A stretch of 64,000 nucleotides of DNA, from contig JALOCD010000003.1 in NCBI GenBank assembly GCA_023228025.1, positions 18,301 through 82,300 on the forward strand. The letters run 5' to 3'. This DNA is from Prolixibacteraceae bacterium. GTDB taxonomy: Bacteria; Bacteroidota; Bacteroidia; Bacteroidales; Prolixibacteraceae. Below, one piece after another: positions 17,175 to 26,491 of this stretch. The notes beneath the pieces were generated by a model. It searched no databases. It was not told where the DNA came from and worked only from the letters and a program-made list of their open reading frames with translations. The position numbers and the translations under genes were made by a program. Positions within the stretch are counted from its first letter, which is position 1, and each line of letters begins with the position of its first letter.

Positions 17175-17621
17175 TCAGATTAATTCGGTAGTACCTTCCA
17201 ATTTTTCAATTGCTTCTTTGGCAGATTTAGAGAAAGCGTGGGCTTTCACATCCAGCTTGTTTTTCAATTCACCTTTGGCAAGGATCTTAACTTTGTCATT
17301 CTTACTGACAAACCCAGCATCCAAAAAGGTTTGAAAATCGATGGATGCAATCCCTAATTCCTCGGACAATTGCTGCAGCGCACTGAGATTAATCGCTTTA
17401 TATTCAACGCGATTGATATTCTTGAACCCGAATTTGGGAACAAGACGTTGCAGCGGCATCTGACCACCCTGAAATCCCTTCTTGGAAGAGTATCCTGAGC
17501 GCGATTTAGCCCCCTTATGACCACGGGTAGATGTACCACCATGACCCGAACCTTGTCCGCGACCAATCCGTTTTTCTTTTCTAACAGAACCTACAGCAGG
17601 TTTTAAGTTATTTAATTCCAT
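17175..17621 (-). CDS. rplO: 50S ribosomal protein L15
   Basis: 148 aa; Gly-rich N-terminus (RIGRGQGSGHGGTSTRGHKG, GFQGGQMPLQRLVPKFGF) typical of L15. A 99-nt spacer to rpmD contains an 8-bp inverted repeat (AACATCCG 17661-17668 / CGGATGTT 17701-17708), a possible processing or stability site. Confidence 0.97.
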   Translation of the reverse strand: MELNNLKPAVGSVRKEKRIGRGQGSGHGGTSTRGHKGAKSRSGYSSKKGFQGGQMPLQRLVPKFGFKNINRVEYKAINLSALQQLSEELGIASIDFQTFLDAGFVSKNDKVKILAKGELKNKLDVKAHAFSKSAKEAIEKLEGTTELI

Positions 17622-17720
17622 TTCTTTCGAGTATATAAATTTTTCTCAAAGGTCTCATGGAACATCCGGATCACAATTTGCCAAATTCGGCCTATCTATT
17701 CGGATGTTACTTAAGAAATT

Positions 17721-17903
17721 TTAATCGTTAACCTCTTCAACCTTTACTAAGTGCTGAAGCTTTCTAACCATTCCAAGAATCTCGGGGGTTGACTCATGAA
17801 TCTTAGGTTGATTCAATTTGTGCAGACCGAGCGCATCAATAATTTTCTTTTGAGCTTTGGATGCGCCAATTTTGCTCTTAAACTGTGTAATACGAATTTT
17901 CAT
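17721..17903 (-). CDS. rpmD: 50S ribosomal protein L30
   Basis: 60 aa; IRITQFKSKIGASKAQKKII and LGMVRKLQHLVKV match L30. 14 nt after rpsE. Confidence 0.96.
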   Translation of the reverse strand: MKIRITQFKSKIGASKAQKKIIDALGLHKLNQPKIHESTPEILGMVRKLQHLVKVEEVND

Positions 17904-17917
17904 AATGTAATTTAGGT

Positions 17918-18433
17918 TTATCCGTTAAACACTTTGTCCAGAGCCACACCGCGATGTTCTGCGACTGTGTAGGCATCTCTCAGTTCGACCAATGCTTCAA
18001 AAGTTGCCTTTACCAGGTTGTGAGGGTTAGACGATCCTTTGGATTTGGCAAGAATATCATGGATCCCTACACTTTCAAGAACGGCGCGCATAGCACCACC
18101 GGCTTTTACTCCGGTACCTGAAGAGGCAGGTTTCAACAAGACATTTGCACCACCGAATTTTGCGGTTTGCTCGTGAGGAACAGTACCATGAATAATCGGG
18201 ATTTTAACGAGGTTCTTCTTAGCTGCATCAACGCCTTTGGCGATTGCTGCAGTAACCTCACTGGCTTTTCCAAGACCCCAGCCAACAATACCATCCTCGT
18301 TTCCGACGACTACAATTGCTGAAAAGCTGAAAGTTCTACCTCCTTTGGTAACCTTGGTGACCCGGTTGATTGCAACTAACCTGTCCTTAAGCTCAAGATC
18401 GCTGGTTTTTACTTTTTTAATATTTTTCGCCAT
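17918..18433 (-). CDS. rpsE: 30S ribosomal protein S5
   Basis: 171 aa; dsRNA-binding-like N-terminal domain (LVAINRVTKVTKGGRTFSFS) and C-terminal domain with ASSGTGVKAGGAMRAVLE. Fidelity protein of the small subunit. Confidence 0.98.
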   Translation of the reverse strand: MAKNIKKVKTSDLELKDRLVAINRVTKVTKGGRTFSFSAIVVVGNEDGIVGWGLGKASEVTAAIAKGVDAAKKNLVKIPIIHGTVPHEQTAKFGGANVLLKPASSGTGVKAGGAMRAVLESVGIHDILAKSKGSSNPHNLVKATFEALVELRDAYTVAEHRGVALDKVFNG

Positions 18434-18438
18434 AACGG

Positions 18439-18795
18439 TTATATTTTTAAACCTCCTTCACGTGCAGCTTCAGCAACTGCTTTAACTCGTCCATGATATA
18501 AGTTGCCTCCGCGATCGAAACAGGCGGCAGTGATTCCGGCAGCAAGTGCCTTTTCAGCAGCCAATTTCCCAACAAGGGCAGCTATTTCAGTTTTGGTTCC
18601 GGCTTGAGAAGCGATTTCTTTGTTTAATGAAGAAACTGCCAACAAGGTTTTTCCCGCTACATCGTCAACAAACTGAACAGAAATCTGCTTGTTGCTGCGA
18701 AAGATACTCATGCGAGGAACCTCTGAGGAACCGGAAACAACTTTCCGGATTCTCATGCGAATTCTATCTCTTCTTTGAATTTTTGTGAGAGCCAT
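18439..18795 (-). CDS. rplR: 50S ribosomal protein L18
   Basis: 118 aa; Arg-rich N-terminus (RRDRIRMRIRKVVSG) and C-terminal FDRGGNLYHGRVKAVAEAAREGGL. Binds 5S rRNA. Confidence 0.98.
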   Translation of the reverse strand: MALTKIQRRDRIRMRIRKVVSGSSEVPRMSIFRSNKQISVQFVDDVAGKTLLAVSSLNKEIASQAGTKTEIAALVGKLAAEKALAAGITAACFDRGGNLYHGRVKAVAEAAREGGLKI

Positions 18796-18808
18796 AACTA
18801 AAAATCAT

Positions 18809-19366
18809 TTATTTTTTAGAAGCCGATTTACCAGCTTTGCGACGCAATACTTCGCCAACGAATTTAACACCTTTGCCTTTGTAAGGTTCCGGCATTCTGA
18901 ACGACCTGATTTTAGCCGCAACATGACCGATCAACTGTTTATCAGCACATTTGAGTGTGATGATAGGGTTAGCTCTTTTGTCAGTAACAGCTGTAACGCT
19001 TACCTCTTTTGGCAATTGCAGGTAGGTATGGTGAGAATGTCCCAATACCAGGTCAAGTACCTGATCTTGTGATTCTGCACGGTAACCAACCCCTACCAAT
19101 TCGAGTTTCACTTCATAGCCTTTTGATACACCCAGAACCATATTGTTCAAGAGTGAACGGTACAATCCGTGCATGGCACGGTGACGTTTCTGTTCAGTAG
19201 GACGTTTTACCAAAATCTGGTTGCCTTCAACCGCGATCTCAATCTCTTTGTCCACTTTCTGAACCAGGGTGCCCAGCGCTCCTTTAACGGTGACAACATT
19301 TTCACTGTCGACGTTTATCGTAACTCCGGCGGGTAAATCAATGGGAAGTTTTCCAATCCTTGACAT
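18809..19366 (-). CDS. rplF: 50S ribosomal protein L6
   Basis: 185 aa; two repeats as usual, start MSRIGKLPIDLPAGV and C-terminal PEPYKGKGVKFVGEVLRRKAGK motif. Confidence 0.98.
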   Translation of the reverse strand: MSRIGKLPIDLPAGVTINVDSENVVTVKGALGTLVQKVDKEIEIAVEGNQILVKRPTEQKRHRAMHGLYRSLLNNMVLGVSKGYEVKLELVGVGYRAESQDQVLDLVLGHSHHTYLQLPKEVSVTAVTDKRANPIITLKCADKQLIGHVAAKIRSFRMPEPYKGKGVKFVGEVLRRKAGKSASKK

Positions 19367-19381
19367 AATAATCCTCCTTTA

Positions 19382-19780
19382 TTAATAAACGTAACATAAT
19401 ATTTCACCACCAACGTTCAAATCTTTGGCCTCTTTGTCGGTAATTACACCTTTAGAGGTAGAAATGATAGCGATGCCCAATCCGTTCAATACCCTTGGGA
19501 CATCTTCAATTCCGCAGTAGCGGCGAAGTCCGGGTTTAGAGATACGTTTTAGATTTTTTATTGCCGGAGTACCATCAGCAGGATGGTATTTCAAGGCAAT
19601 TTTAATGCTTCCCTGATAGTTGACTTCTTCGTCAAATTTATAATTGAGTATGTACCCTTTTTCTTTCAGAATTCTGGTAATCTCTTTTTTAATGTTTGAC
19701 GCAGGGATTTCCACGACTTTGTGTTTTGCCTTGATGGCATTTCTTAGTCGGGTCAAGTAATCTGCAATAGGATCTGTCAT
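19382..19780 (-). CDS. rpsH: 30S ribosomal protein S8
   Basis: 132 aa; begins MTDPIADYLTRLRNA, with SKPGLRRYCGIEDVPRVLNG and STSKGVITDKEA typical of S8. Early assembly protein; often the spc operon regulator in other bacteria. Confidence 0.98.
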   Translation of the reverse strand: MTDPIADYLTRLRNAIKAKHKVVEIPASNIKKEITRILKEKGYILNYKFDEEVNYQGSIKIALKYHPADGTPAIKNLKRISKPGLRRYCGIEDVPRVLNGLGIAIISTSKGVITDKEAKDLNVGGEILCYVY

Positions 19781-19800
19781 CTTTGCGATAATTTAAACGA

Positions 19801-20070
19801 TTACCAACTTGCTTTTTTAACTCCGGGTATTAGGCCGCTAGAGGCCATTTCCCGGAACTGAATTCTGGAAATACCAAACTGACGCATGTATCCTTTTGGA
19901 CGACCAGTCAGTTTGCAACGATTGTGCAGACGAATCTTTGCCGAATTTTTAGGCAAAAGGCTCATACCGATGTAGTCACCTTCCGCTTTCAATCTGGCGC
20001 GCTTTTCCGCAAACCTTTCAACGAGTTTTGCACGCTTCACTTCGCGGGCTTTCATTGATTCTTTAGCCAT
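19801..20070 (-). CDS. rpsN: 30S ribosomal protein S14 (zinc-free type)
   Basis: 89 aa, long zinc-free form: no CxxC pairs; NRCKLTGRPKGYMRQFGISR and FREMASSGLIPGVKKASW at the C-terminus. Confidence 0.98.
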   Translation of the reverse strand: MAKESMKAREVKRAKLVERFAEKRARLKAEGDYIGMSLLPKNSAKIRLHNRCKLTGRPKGYMRQFGISRIQFREMASSGLIPGVKKASW

Positions 20071-20075
20071 ATCTT

Positions 20076-20633
20076 TTAGTTCTTTTTTGCGTTCTTGAAC
20101 GGTAAACCAAAACTTTTCAGTAGTGCATATCCCTCCTCGTCGTTCTTTGCAGTCGTTACGAAGGTGATGTTGTATCCATTCATCTTGGTTACTTTATCCA
20201 TCACGATTTCAGGAAAGATAATCTGCTCGGTTACACCAAGCGTGTAGTTGCCACTACCGTCGAATTTGTCGGCAATGCCCTTAAAGTCGCGGATGCGGGG
20301 AAGCGCAATCGAGACAAGACGGTCCAAAAATTCATACATACGGTCACTGCGCAAGGTTACCCTTACACCGATCGGCATTTTCTTACGAAGTTTAAAGTTG
20401 GCAATGTCCTTTTTGGAGATGGTAGAAACCGGTTTCTGACCGCTGATAGAAGCGAGCTCTTCGATAGCTACCTCCATGATTTTCTTATCGGCAATTGCGG
20501 AACCAAGACCCTGGTTGATGATAATCTTCTCCAGTACAGGAACCTGCATAACAGATTTATAACTAAACTCCTTCTGCAAAGCAGGAACAATCTCCTCCTG
20601 ATATTTGCGTTTAAAAGTAGGTGTGTATCCCAT
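20076..20633 (-). CDS. rplE: 50S ribosomal protein L5
   Basis: 185 aa; QVPVLEKIIINQGLG, PIGVRVTLRSDRMYEFLDRL and IALPRIRDFKG are L5 hallmarks. Start codon overlaps the rplX stop (TAATG), implying coupled translation. Confidence 0.98.
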   Translation of the reverse strand: MGYTPTFKRKYQEEIVPALQKEFSYKSVMQVPVLEKIIINQGLGSAIADKKIMEVAIEELASISGQKPVSTISKKDIANFKLRKKMPIGVRVTLRSDRMYEFLDRLVSIALPRIRDFKGIADKFDGSGNYTLGVTEQIIFPEIVMDKVTKMNGYNITFVTTAKNDEEGYALLKSFGLPFKNAKKN

Positions 20634-20956
20634 TACTTAATCTCCTCCCCTGATTTTTTTGAATACCTAACTAGTTTCCCGTTTTTATCGAGCTTGCGTC
20701 CGATACGGGTAGGTTTCCCTGTTTTAGGATCTTTCAGCATCAAATTTGAAACGTGGATAGACGCCTCTTGTTTGATGATGCCTCCTTGCGGGTGCTTGGA
20801 ATTTGGTTTTGTATGTTTAGATACAAGATTAACTCCTTCTACAATGGCACGATCCTTTTCTCTGACCACTTCAAGTACTTTCCCTTCGGAGCCTCTTGAA
20901 TTGCCGGAGATTACGACGACCGTGTCTCCTTTCTTTACATGTAATTTTTTCTGCAT
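20633..20956 (-). CDS. rplX: 50S ribosomal protein L24
   Basis: 107 aa; KOW motif KKGDTVVVISGNSRGSEGKV at the N-terminus, then GVNLVSKHTKPN and GGIIKQEASIHVSN. Assembly initiator of the large subunit. Confidence 0.98.
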   Translation of the reverse strand: MQKKLHVKKGDTVVVISGNSRGSEGKVLEVVREKDRAIVEGVNLVSKHTKPNSKHPQGGIIKQEASIHVSNLMLKDPKTGKPTRIGRKLDKNGKLVRYSKKSGEEIK

Positions 20957-20970
20957 GGTCTGATTTAATA

Positions 20971-21336
20971 TTAAAGTACTTCAGGTGCCAGTGAGACAAT
21001 TTTCATGAAGTTGTCACGAAGTTCGCGGGCCACCGGTCCGAAAATACGTGTACCTCTCATCTCGCCTGCAGCATTCAGCAGTACAACAGCGTTATCATCG
21101 AAACGGATGTAAGAACCGTCGCTGCGGCGCACCTCTTTGGAAGTACGTACAACGACTGCTTTAGAAACCGATCCTTTTTTGGTATCGCTGCCTGGCAGTG
21201 CGGTTTTCACAGTCACAACAACTTTATCTCCAACAGAGGCGTAACGTTTTTTTGTTCCGCCCAATACCCGGATGACCAGGGCTGTTTTAGCACCGCTATT
21301 ATCTGCAACTGTACAACGTGATTCTTGCTGTAACAT
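20971..21336 (-). CDS. rplN: 50S ribosomal protein L14
   Basis: 121 aa; starts MLQQESRCTVADNSGAK, contains RGTRIFGPVARELRD-type C-terminal motif (MRGTRIFGPVARELR). Confidence 0.98.
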   Translation of the reverse strand: MLQQESRCTVADNSGAKTALVIRVLGGTKKRYASVGDKVVVTVKTALPGSDTKKGSVSKAVVVRTSKEVRRSDGSYIRFDDNAVVLLNAAGEMRGTRIFGPVARELRDNFMKIVSLAPEVL

Positions 21337-21337
21337 A

Positions 21338-21595
21338 TTACTTGGCTCTTTCTAAGATTTTTACTAATCTCCACCCCTTCTGTTTTGACAGAGGGCGGGT
21401 TTCCATAATTAAGACGGTGTCGCCGATGTTACACTCGTTTTTCTCATCGTGCGCATGGAACTTGGTAGTTCTGTTCACGAATTTTCCGTAAATCGGGTGT
21501 TTCTCTTTTCCTTTTTCAGCAACTACGATAGTTTTCTCCATTTTATTGCTGACCACCACTCCGATACGCTCTTTACGAAGATTTCTTGTTTCCAT
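21338..21595 (-). CDS. rpsQ: 30S ribosomal protein S17
   Basis: 85 aa from METRNLRKERIGVVVSNKM. I chose the ATG at 21595 over ATGs at 21604 and 21601, because those overlap the rpmC stop and add non-conserved residues. OB fold; KWTVVVA-like segment is KTIVVAEKGKEKHPIYGK. Confidence 0.95.
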   Translation of the reverse strand: METRNLRKERIGVVVSNKMEKTIVVAEKGKEKHPIYGKFVNRTTKFHAHDEKNECNIGDTVLIMETRPLSKQKGWRLVKILERAK

Positions 21596-21600
21596 AGTCA

Positions 21601-21798
21601 TCATTTGTTTTCAATTTGACGTTTGCGTAATTCGGTATTCAGACGAGCGATGTTTTTGCGGGCGAACCGTATTTTCATCGGATTGTCAAGAGGATTTACG
21701 CTGTGATTCAAACACATACGAACCATCTCTTCGTTCCCGTTTTCTATCTTTTCAGTGATTTCGGCTGTTGTAAGCTCTTTGATTTCTTGCGTTTTCAT
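21601..21798 (-). CDS. rpmC: 50S ribosomal protein L29
   Basis: 65 aa, two-helix hairpin: MKTQEIKELTTAEITEKIE and ARKNIARLNTELRKRQ. Its start overlaps the rplP stop by one base. Confidence 0.96.
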   Translation of the reverse strand: MKTQEIKELTTAEITEKIENGNEEMVRMCLNHSVNPLDNPMKIRFARKNIARLNTELRKRQIENK

Positions 21799-22232
21799 TA
21801 CTCAATTGTTGAAGTTTCTACAAAATCGCGTCGTACAACAAACTTAGTACTCACTGGAAATTTCTGGGCTCCCAGGCGTAAAGCTTCTTTAGCCAGATCA
21901 AAAGGAACCCCTTCGATCTCGATTAGAATGCGACCGGGAGTTACTGTTGCAACAAAACCCTCCGGTGCTCCCTTACCTTTACCCATCCGAACCTCGGCTG
22001 GTTTCTTGGTAATTGGCTTATCCGGAAAAATTCTGATCCAAATTTGTCCTTGACGCTGCATGTGACGCGTTACTGCAACACGGGCTGCCTCTATCTGGCG
22101 ACCGGTGATCCATGCAGTTTCCAAGCTCTTTATGGCAAAAGATCCAAACGATAATTGGTTTCCGCGTTGCGCGTTGCCTTTCAGTTTGCCCTTCTGTACT
22201 CTTCTAAATTTTACTTTCTTTGGCTGTAACAT
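21798..22232 (-). CDS. rplP: 50S ribosomal protein L16
   Basis: 144 aa; MLQPKKVKFRRVQKGKLKG start, LETAWITGRQIEAARVAVTR and MGKGKGAPEGFVA are L16 signatures. Near the A-site. Confidence 0.98.
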   Translation of the reverse strand: MLQPKKVKFRRVQKGKLKGNAQRGNQLSFGSFAIKSLETAWITGRQIEAARVAVTRHMQRQGQIWIRIFPDKPITKKPAEVRMGKGKGAPEGFVATVTPGRILIEIEGVPFDLAKEALRLGAQKFPVSTKFVVRRDFVETSTIE

Positions 22233-22265
22233 CTTGTTTCGCTTTGTCGATGATTATCAGACTAA

Positions 22266-23000
22266 TTACTTTTTACGTTTTCTAAAGCCACCCTTGCCAC
22301 CAGCAGGCGGGGTTGGACGGGCATTCGTGCTACGTGTCTGCTGTGCCTGACCTACATTTGGAGAAAGATCACGTTTACCGTAAATCTCACCTCTGCAGAT
22401 CCAAACCTTGATACCGATCAAACCGGTCTTGGTTAAAGCTTCAGCCAGTGCATAGTCAATATCGGCTCTTAAAGTATGCAAAGGGGTTCTACCCTCTTTG
22501 TACATTTCTGAACGGGCCATTTCTGCCCCGTTTAAACGACCGGAACACAATACTTTGATACCTTCAGCGCCCATACGCATGGTAGCAGCGATGGCCATCT
22601 TGGTTGCACGACGGTAGGCAATTTTACCTTCTACCTGGCGGGCAATGTTGTTGGCAACAATCTGAGCATCCAATTCAGGACGTTTAATTTCAAAGATATT
22701 GATCTGAACCTCTTTTTTGGTGATCTTTTTCAACTCCTCTTTGAGTTTGTCTACTTCCTGACCACCTTTACCAATAATAATACCAGGCCTGGAAGTCTGA
22801 ACAGTAATGGTGATGAGTTTCAAGGTACGCTCAATGATTATCTTCGAAATACTCGCTTTTGCAAGACGAGCATTCAGATAAGCCCTGATTTTGTGATCCT
22901 CGATCAGTTTATCACCATAATTGTTGCCTCCGAACCAGTTGGAATCCCATCCTCTGATGATTCCAAGCCTATTAGAAATCGGATTTACTTTTTGTCCCAT
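22266..23000 (-). CDS. rpsC: 30S ribosomal protein S3
   Basis: 244 aa; KH domain with GIIIGKGGQEVDKLKEEL and C-terminal domain with GRLNGAEMARSE. The C-terminal end is a short basic/Gly tail. mRNA entry-site protein. Confidence 0.98.
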   Translation of the reverse strand: MGQKVNPISNRLGIIRGWDSNWFGGNNYGDKLIEDHKIRAYLNARLAKASISKIIIERTLKLITITVQTSRPGIIIGKGGQEVDKLKEELKKITKKEVQINIFEIKRPELDAQIVANNIARQVEGKIAYRRATKMAIAATMRMGAEGIKVLCSGRLNGAEMARSEMYKEGRTPLHTLRADIDYALAEALTKTGLIGIKVWICRGEIYGKRDLSPNVGQAQQTRSTNARPTPPAGGKGGFRKRKK

Positions 23001-23004
23001 ATTA

Positions 23005-23421
23005 TTATTTCGTATTTTCTTCTACAACATTTTTACTTGCCAAACGGACAGTCACGTGATTGGAACGCTTTCTGATACGGTGTCCTCTCCCTTGCGGGGC
23101 CGGACGGAGACGTTTCAGCATGCGAGCCGAATCAACAAAAACTTCCTGCACGTATAGGTTGCTTTCTTCAAGTCTAACCCCTTCATTTTTAGCCTGCCAG
23201 TTTGCAACTGCCGACATAAGGAGTTTTTCTACTCTGCGTGATGCCTCTTTGGAAGAGAACTTCAATACGTCTAGTGCACGATTTACCGCCATTCCACGAA
23301 TCATATCGGTAACAAGGCGCATCTTACGCGGCGAAGTGGGACAGTCGCGCAAAACAGCTTGACATCTCTGTTTATTTGCTTCGTTGAGCAATTCAGCGCT
23401 TTGCTTTTTTCTAGAACCCAT
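23005..23421 (-). CDS. rplV: 50S ribosomal protein L22
   Basis: 138 aa; DCPTSPRKMRLVTDMIRGM near the N-terminus and RLRPAPQGRGHRIRKRSNHV near the C-terminus. The extended loop lines the exit tunnel. Confidence 0.98.
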   Translation of the reverse strand: MGSRKKQSAELLNEANKQRCQAVLRDCPTSPRKMRLVTDMIRGMAVNRALDVLKFSSKEASRRVEKLLMSAVANWQAKNEGVRLEESNLYVQEVFVDSARMLKRLRPAPQGRGHRIRKRSNHVTVRLASKNVVEENTK

Positions 23422-23464
23422 CTTGGTACTTTTTACTTCTATTATACATATCCGCGTTCATGGC

Positions 23465-23734
23465 TTATTTCTTCTTATTGCCACCATGACCCCTGAAGGT
23501 GCGGGTAGGAGAAAACTCACCCAATTTGTGTCCAACCATGTTCTCAGTAACATAAACCGGAATAAACTTATTCCCGTTGTGAACTGCAATGGTATGTCCT
23601 ACAAAATCAGGCGAAATCATTGAATGTCTTGCCCACGTTTTTACGATCGACTTTTTTGCTGATTCATTGAGAACCAACACTTTTTTCTCCAACTTAAAGT
23701 CGATGAAAGGGCCTTTTTTTAACGAACGACTCAT
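23465..23734 (-). CDS. rpsS: 30S ribosomal protein S19
   Basis: 89 aa; MSRSLKKGPFIDFKLEKKV and GHKLGEFSPTRTFRGHGG, standard S19. Confidence 0.98.
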   Translation of the reverse strand: MSRSLKKGPFIDFKLEKKVLVLNESAKKSIVKTWARHSMISPDFVGHTIAVHNGNKFIPVYVTENMVGHKLGEFSPTRTFRGHGGNKKK

Positions 23735-23756
23735 AATCTACTCAGTTTTTTCGCGA

Positions 23757-24584
23757 TTATTTTTTTCTACGTTCAATAATGTACTTGGTCGAAGATTTTT
23801 TCTTCGAGCGGGTCTTGTAACCCTTCGCAAGCAACCCTTTACGTGAACGCGGATGTCCACCGGATGCACGTCCTTCACCACCACCCATAGGGTGATCCAC
23901 AGGGTTCATGGCTACGCCACGAACACGGGGACGACGCCCCAACCAGCGGCTTCGACCGGCTTTACCTGATCTTTCAAGGGCATGATCGGCGTTTCCTACG
24001 GTACCTACTGTCGCACGACATGCAACCAGTACCATACGTGACTCGCCTGAGGGGAGTTTGATGATGGCGTATCGTCCTTCACGTGAGGTGAGTTGCGCAT
24101 AAGTACCGGCCGAGCGAGCCATAATACCGCCCTGACCAGGATGCAACTCAATGTTGTGAACGATTGTACCAAGAGGTATTTTTCCAAGAGGTAGCGAATT
24201 ACCGATTTCGGGAGCCACTTCATTTCCGCTAACAACCGTTTGACCTACTTCCAGGCCATTGGGTGCCAACATGTAGCGCTTCTCTCCATCGGCATAAATC
24301 AAGAGTGCGATACGAGCAGTACGATTTGGATCGTACTGGATCGAATCAACGCGTGCAGGAATATTGTCCTTCTCACGGACAAAATCTATTACACGGTATT
24401 TTCTCTTGTGCCCGCCACCTATATACCTCATTGTCATCACACCACTGGTATTTCTACCACCGGTGCTCTTCATGGGCCTTAACAATGATTTTTCAGGTGT
24501 ATTGCCAGTTGTAATTGAGTCAAAAGTACCAATCACTTTGTGCCTTTGACCCGGAGTTACAGGTTTTAACTTTCTAACTGCCAT
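23757..24584 (-). CDS. rplB: 50S ribosomal protein L2
   Basis: 275 aa; GRNTSGVMTMRYIGGGHKRK and the peptidyl-transferase-centre loop RGVAMNPVDHPMGGGEGRA with its conserved His. Confidence 0.98.
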   Translation of the reverse strand: MAVRKLKPVTPGQRHKVIGTFDSITTGNTPEKSLLRPMKSTGGRNTSGVMTMRYIGGGHKRKYRVIDFVREKDNIPARVDSIQYDPNRTARIALLIYADGEKRYMLAPNGLEVGQTVVSGNEVAPEIGNSLPLGKIPLGTIVHNIELHPGQGGIMARSAGTYAQLTSREGRYAIIKLPSGESRMVLVACRATVGTVGNADHALERSGKAGRSRWLGRRPRVRGVAMNPVDHPMGGGEGRASGGHPRSRKGLLAKGYKTRSKKKSSTKYIIERRKK

Positions 24585-24591
24585 TTTTTAC

Positions 24592-24885
24592 TTAGATATT
24601 GCTGTAAAAATCAATATTCTCTCCTTTGTTCAACGTGACAACTGCTTTTTTATAAGCATTTGTACGTCCGGTAATCACCCCACTCTTTGTAAAGCGGGAT
24701 TTTAACTTACCGGCATATACCATCGTGTTGACAGAAACTACTTTAACGCCATAGATTTCTTCCACGGCCCTTTTGATCTGATGCTTATCTGCCTTCTTAT
24801 CTACCATGAAACCATAGCGGTTTAATTTCTCCGCTTGGGCATTCATTTTCTCGGTTACGATAGGGCGAATCAAAATTTCAACCAT
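24592..24885 (-). CDS. rplW: 50S ribosomal protein L23
   Basis: 97 aa; ILIRPIVTEKMNAQAEKLNRYGF and VEEIYGVKVVSVNTM. Docking protein for trigger factor and SRP at the tunnel exit. Confidence 0.98.
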   Translation of the reverse strand: MVEILIRPIVTEKMNAQAEKLNRYGFMVDKKADKHQIKRAVEEIYGVKVVSVNTMVYAGKLKSRFTKSGVITGRTNAYKKAVVTLNKGENIDFYSNI

Positions 24886-24889
24886 TTTC

Positions 24890-25525
24890 TTACGCGTTAA
24901 TCTTAAATAATTCCTCCAATTTAGCTACAGAACTCTCTGCTAAAACAATTTTTTTAGCCCTCATGATTTTGTAAGTACATAAGTCTGAGGTAGTTACAAC
25001 TTCTATGTTCTGTAAATTTCTGGTTGACAAATATATGTTTTTATTTGCTTCCGATAACACTATCAACGAGTTTTTATCACCAATTTTCAAATTATTTTGG
25101 AGTGTGATAAATTCTTTTGTTTTGGGCGTATCAATTGTGAAGTCCTCAAGAATTAAAATATCACTGCCTTGAGCCTTGTAGGTCAGGGCAGATCTGCGTG
25201 CCAACTCTTTGAGTTTCTTGTTCAATTTGAAACCATAATTCCTCGGACGTGGTCCAAACATACGGCCTCCACCACGGATGGTACCTGATTTGATACTTCC
25301 CGCACGGGCGCCACCGGTTCCTTTTTGCTTTTTCAGCTTCCTGGTTGACCCGGAGACTTCACCACGTTCCTTGCTCTTATGGGTACCCTGACGTTGATTT
25401 GCCAGATATTGCTTCACGTCGAGATAAATCGCGTGATCGTTAGGTTCTACCGAGTAAATACTGGGATTCAGATCTACTTTTCTTCCGGTCTCTTCACCTG
25501 CTCTGTTTAAAACTGCGATTTCCAT
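24890..25525 (-). CDS. rplD: 50S ribosomal protein L4
   Basis: 211 aa; KSKERGEVSGSTRKLKKQKG and GGGRMFGPRPRNYGFKLNKK form the tunnel-lining loop. Start overlaps the rplC stop by one base. Confidence 0.98.
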   Translation of the reverse strand: MEIAVLNRAGEETGRKVDLNPSIYSVEPNDHAIYLDVKQYLANQRQGTHKSKERGEVSGSTRKLKKQKGTGGARAGSIKSGTIRGGGRMFGPRPRNYGFKLNKKLKELARRSALTYKAQGSDILILEDFTIDTPKTKEFITLQNNLKIGDKNSLIVLSEANKNIYLSTRNLQNIEVVTTSDLCTYKIMRAKKIVLAESSVAKLEELFKINA

Positions 25526-26142
25526 TACTTCAAGATAATTAAGTATGAATCCTTGGCTCCGGGGACAGAACCTTTAACAATTAAAAGATTGTTCTCCGGA
25601 ATAACTTTCAATACCTGAAGGTTTTGAACAGTTATAGTTTTTCCACCGTCGCGACCTGCCATACGCATTCCTTTGAATACGCGGGAAGGATAGGAAGAGG
25701 CACCGATAGAACCTGGTGCGCGCAAGCGGTTATGCTGGCCGTGTGTGCTCTGCCCAACACCGCCGAAGCCGTGACGACGAACAACACCCTGGAACCCGCG
25801 TCCCTTTGATATGCCGGTAATGTCGATGAATGTATCAGCCTCCAGCATGTCAACTGTAATGACATCTCCCAGCTTCACATCGTCACCAAACCCATCAAAT
25901 TCTACCACTTTTCTCTTAGGAGTAGTACCGGCCTTTTTGTAATGGCCGATTTCTGCTTTGGTCGCATGCTTCTCTTTTTTGTCGACAAATCCCAATTGAA
26001 CAGCCTCATAACCATCGGTTTTAAGGGTTCTGATCTGGGTTACCGTGCATGGACCAGCCTCAATCACAGTGCATGGGATGTTTTTCCCCTCAACACTGAA
26101 TACGGAAGTCATTCCGATTTTTTTTCCAATTAATCCTGGCAT
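25525..26142 (-). CDS. rplC: 50S ribosomal protein L3
   Basis: 205 aa; GLIGKKIGMTSVF start and GKGRGFQGVVRRHGFGG loop reaching the peptidyl-transferase centre. Confidence 0.98.
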   Translation of the reverse strand: MPGLIGKKIGMTSVFSVEGKNIPCTVIEAGPCTVTQIRTLKTDGYEAVQLGFVDKKEKHATKAEIGHYKKAGTTPKRKVVEFDGFGDDVKLGDVITVDMLEADTFIDITGISKGRGFQGVVRRHGFGGVGQSTHGQHNRLRAPGSIGASSYPSRVFKGMRMAGRDGGKTITVQNLQVLKVIPENNLLIVKGSVPGAKDSYLIILK

Positions 26143-26166
26143 TTTTTCTACTTGTTAAGCAGTTTA

Positions 26167-26472
26167 TCAAACTTTAATTTCAACTTCAACACCACTGGGC
26201 AATTCCAGTTTCATTAGGGCGTCAATCGTTTTTGCGGTTGAACTGTAAATGTCGATCAATCTCTTGTAGGAAGATAATTCGAACTGCTCCCTCGATTTTT
26301 TATTGACGAAGGTGGATCTCAAAACCGTGAAAATACGACGGTGTGTTGGGAGTGGAATTGGACCACTAACAATAGCGCCTGTAGATTTGACAGTCTTTAC
26401 AATCTTCTCAGCTGATTTGTCAACCAGGTTGTGATCGTACGATTTCAGTTTAATTCTGATTTTTTGACTCAT
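26167..26472 (-). CDS. rpsJ: 30S ribosomal protein S10
   Basis: 101 aa; MSQKIRIKLKSYDHNLVDKS, GPIPLPTHRRIFTVLRS. 19 nt after fusA. Confidence 0.98.
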   Translation of the reverse strand: MSQKIRIKLKSYDHNLVDKSAEKIVKTVKSTGAIVSGPIPLPTHRRIFTVLRSTFVNKKSREQFELSSYKRLIDIYSSTAKTIDALMKLELPSGVEVEIKV

Positions 26473-26491
26473 GATAAGAACGTATTTAGTG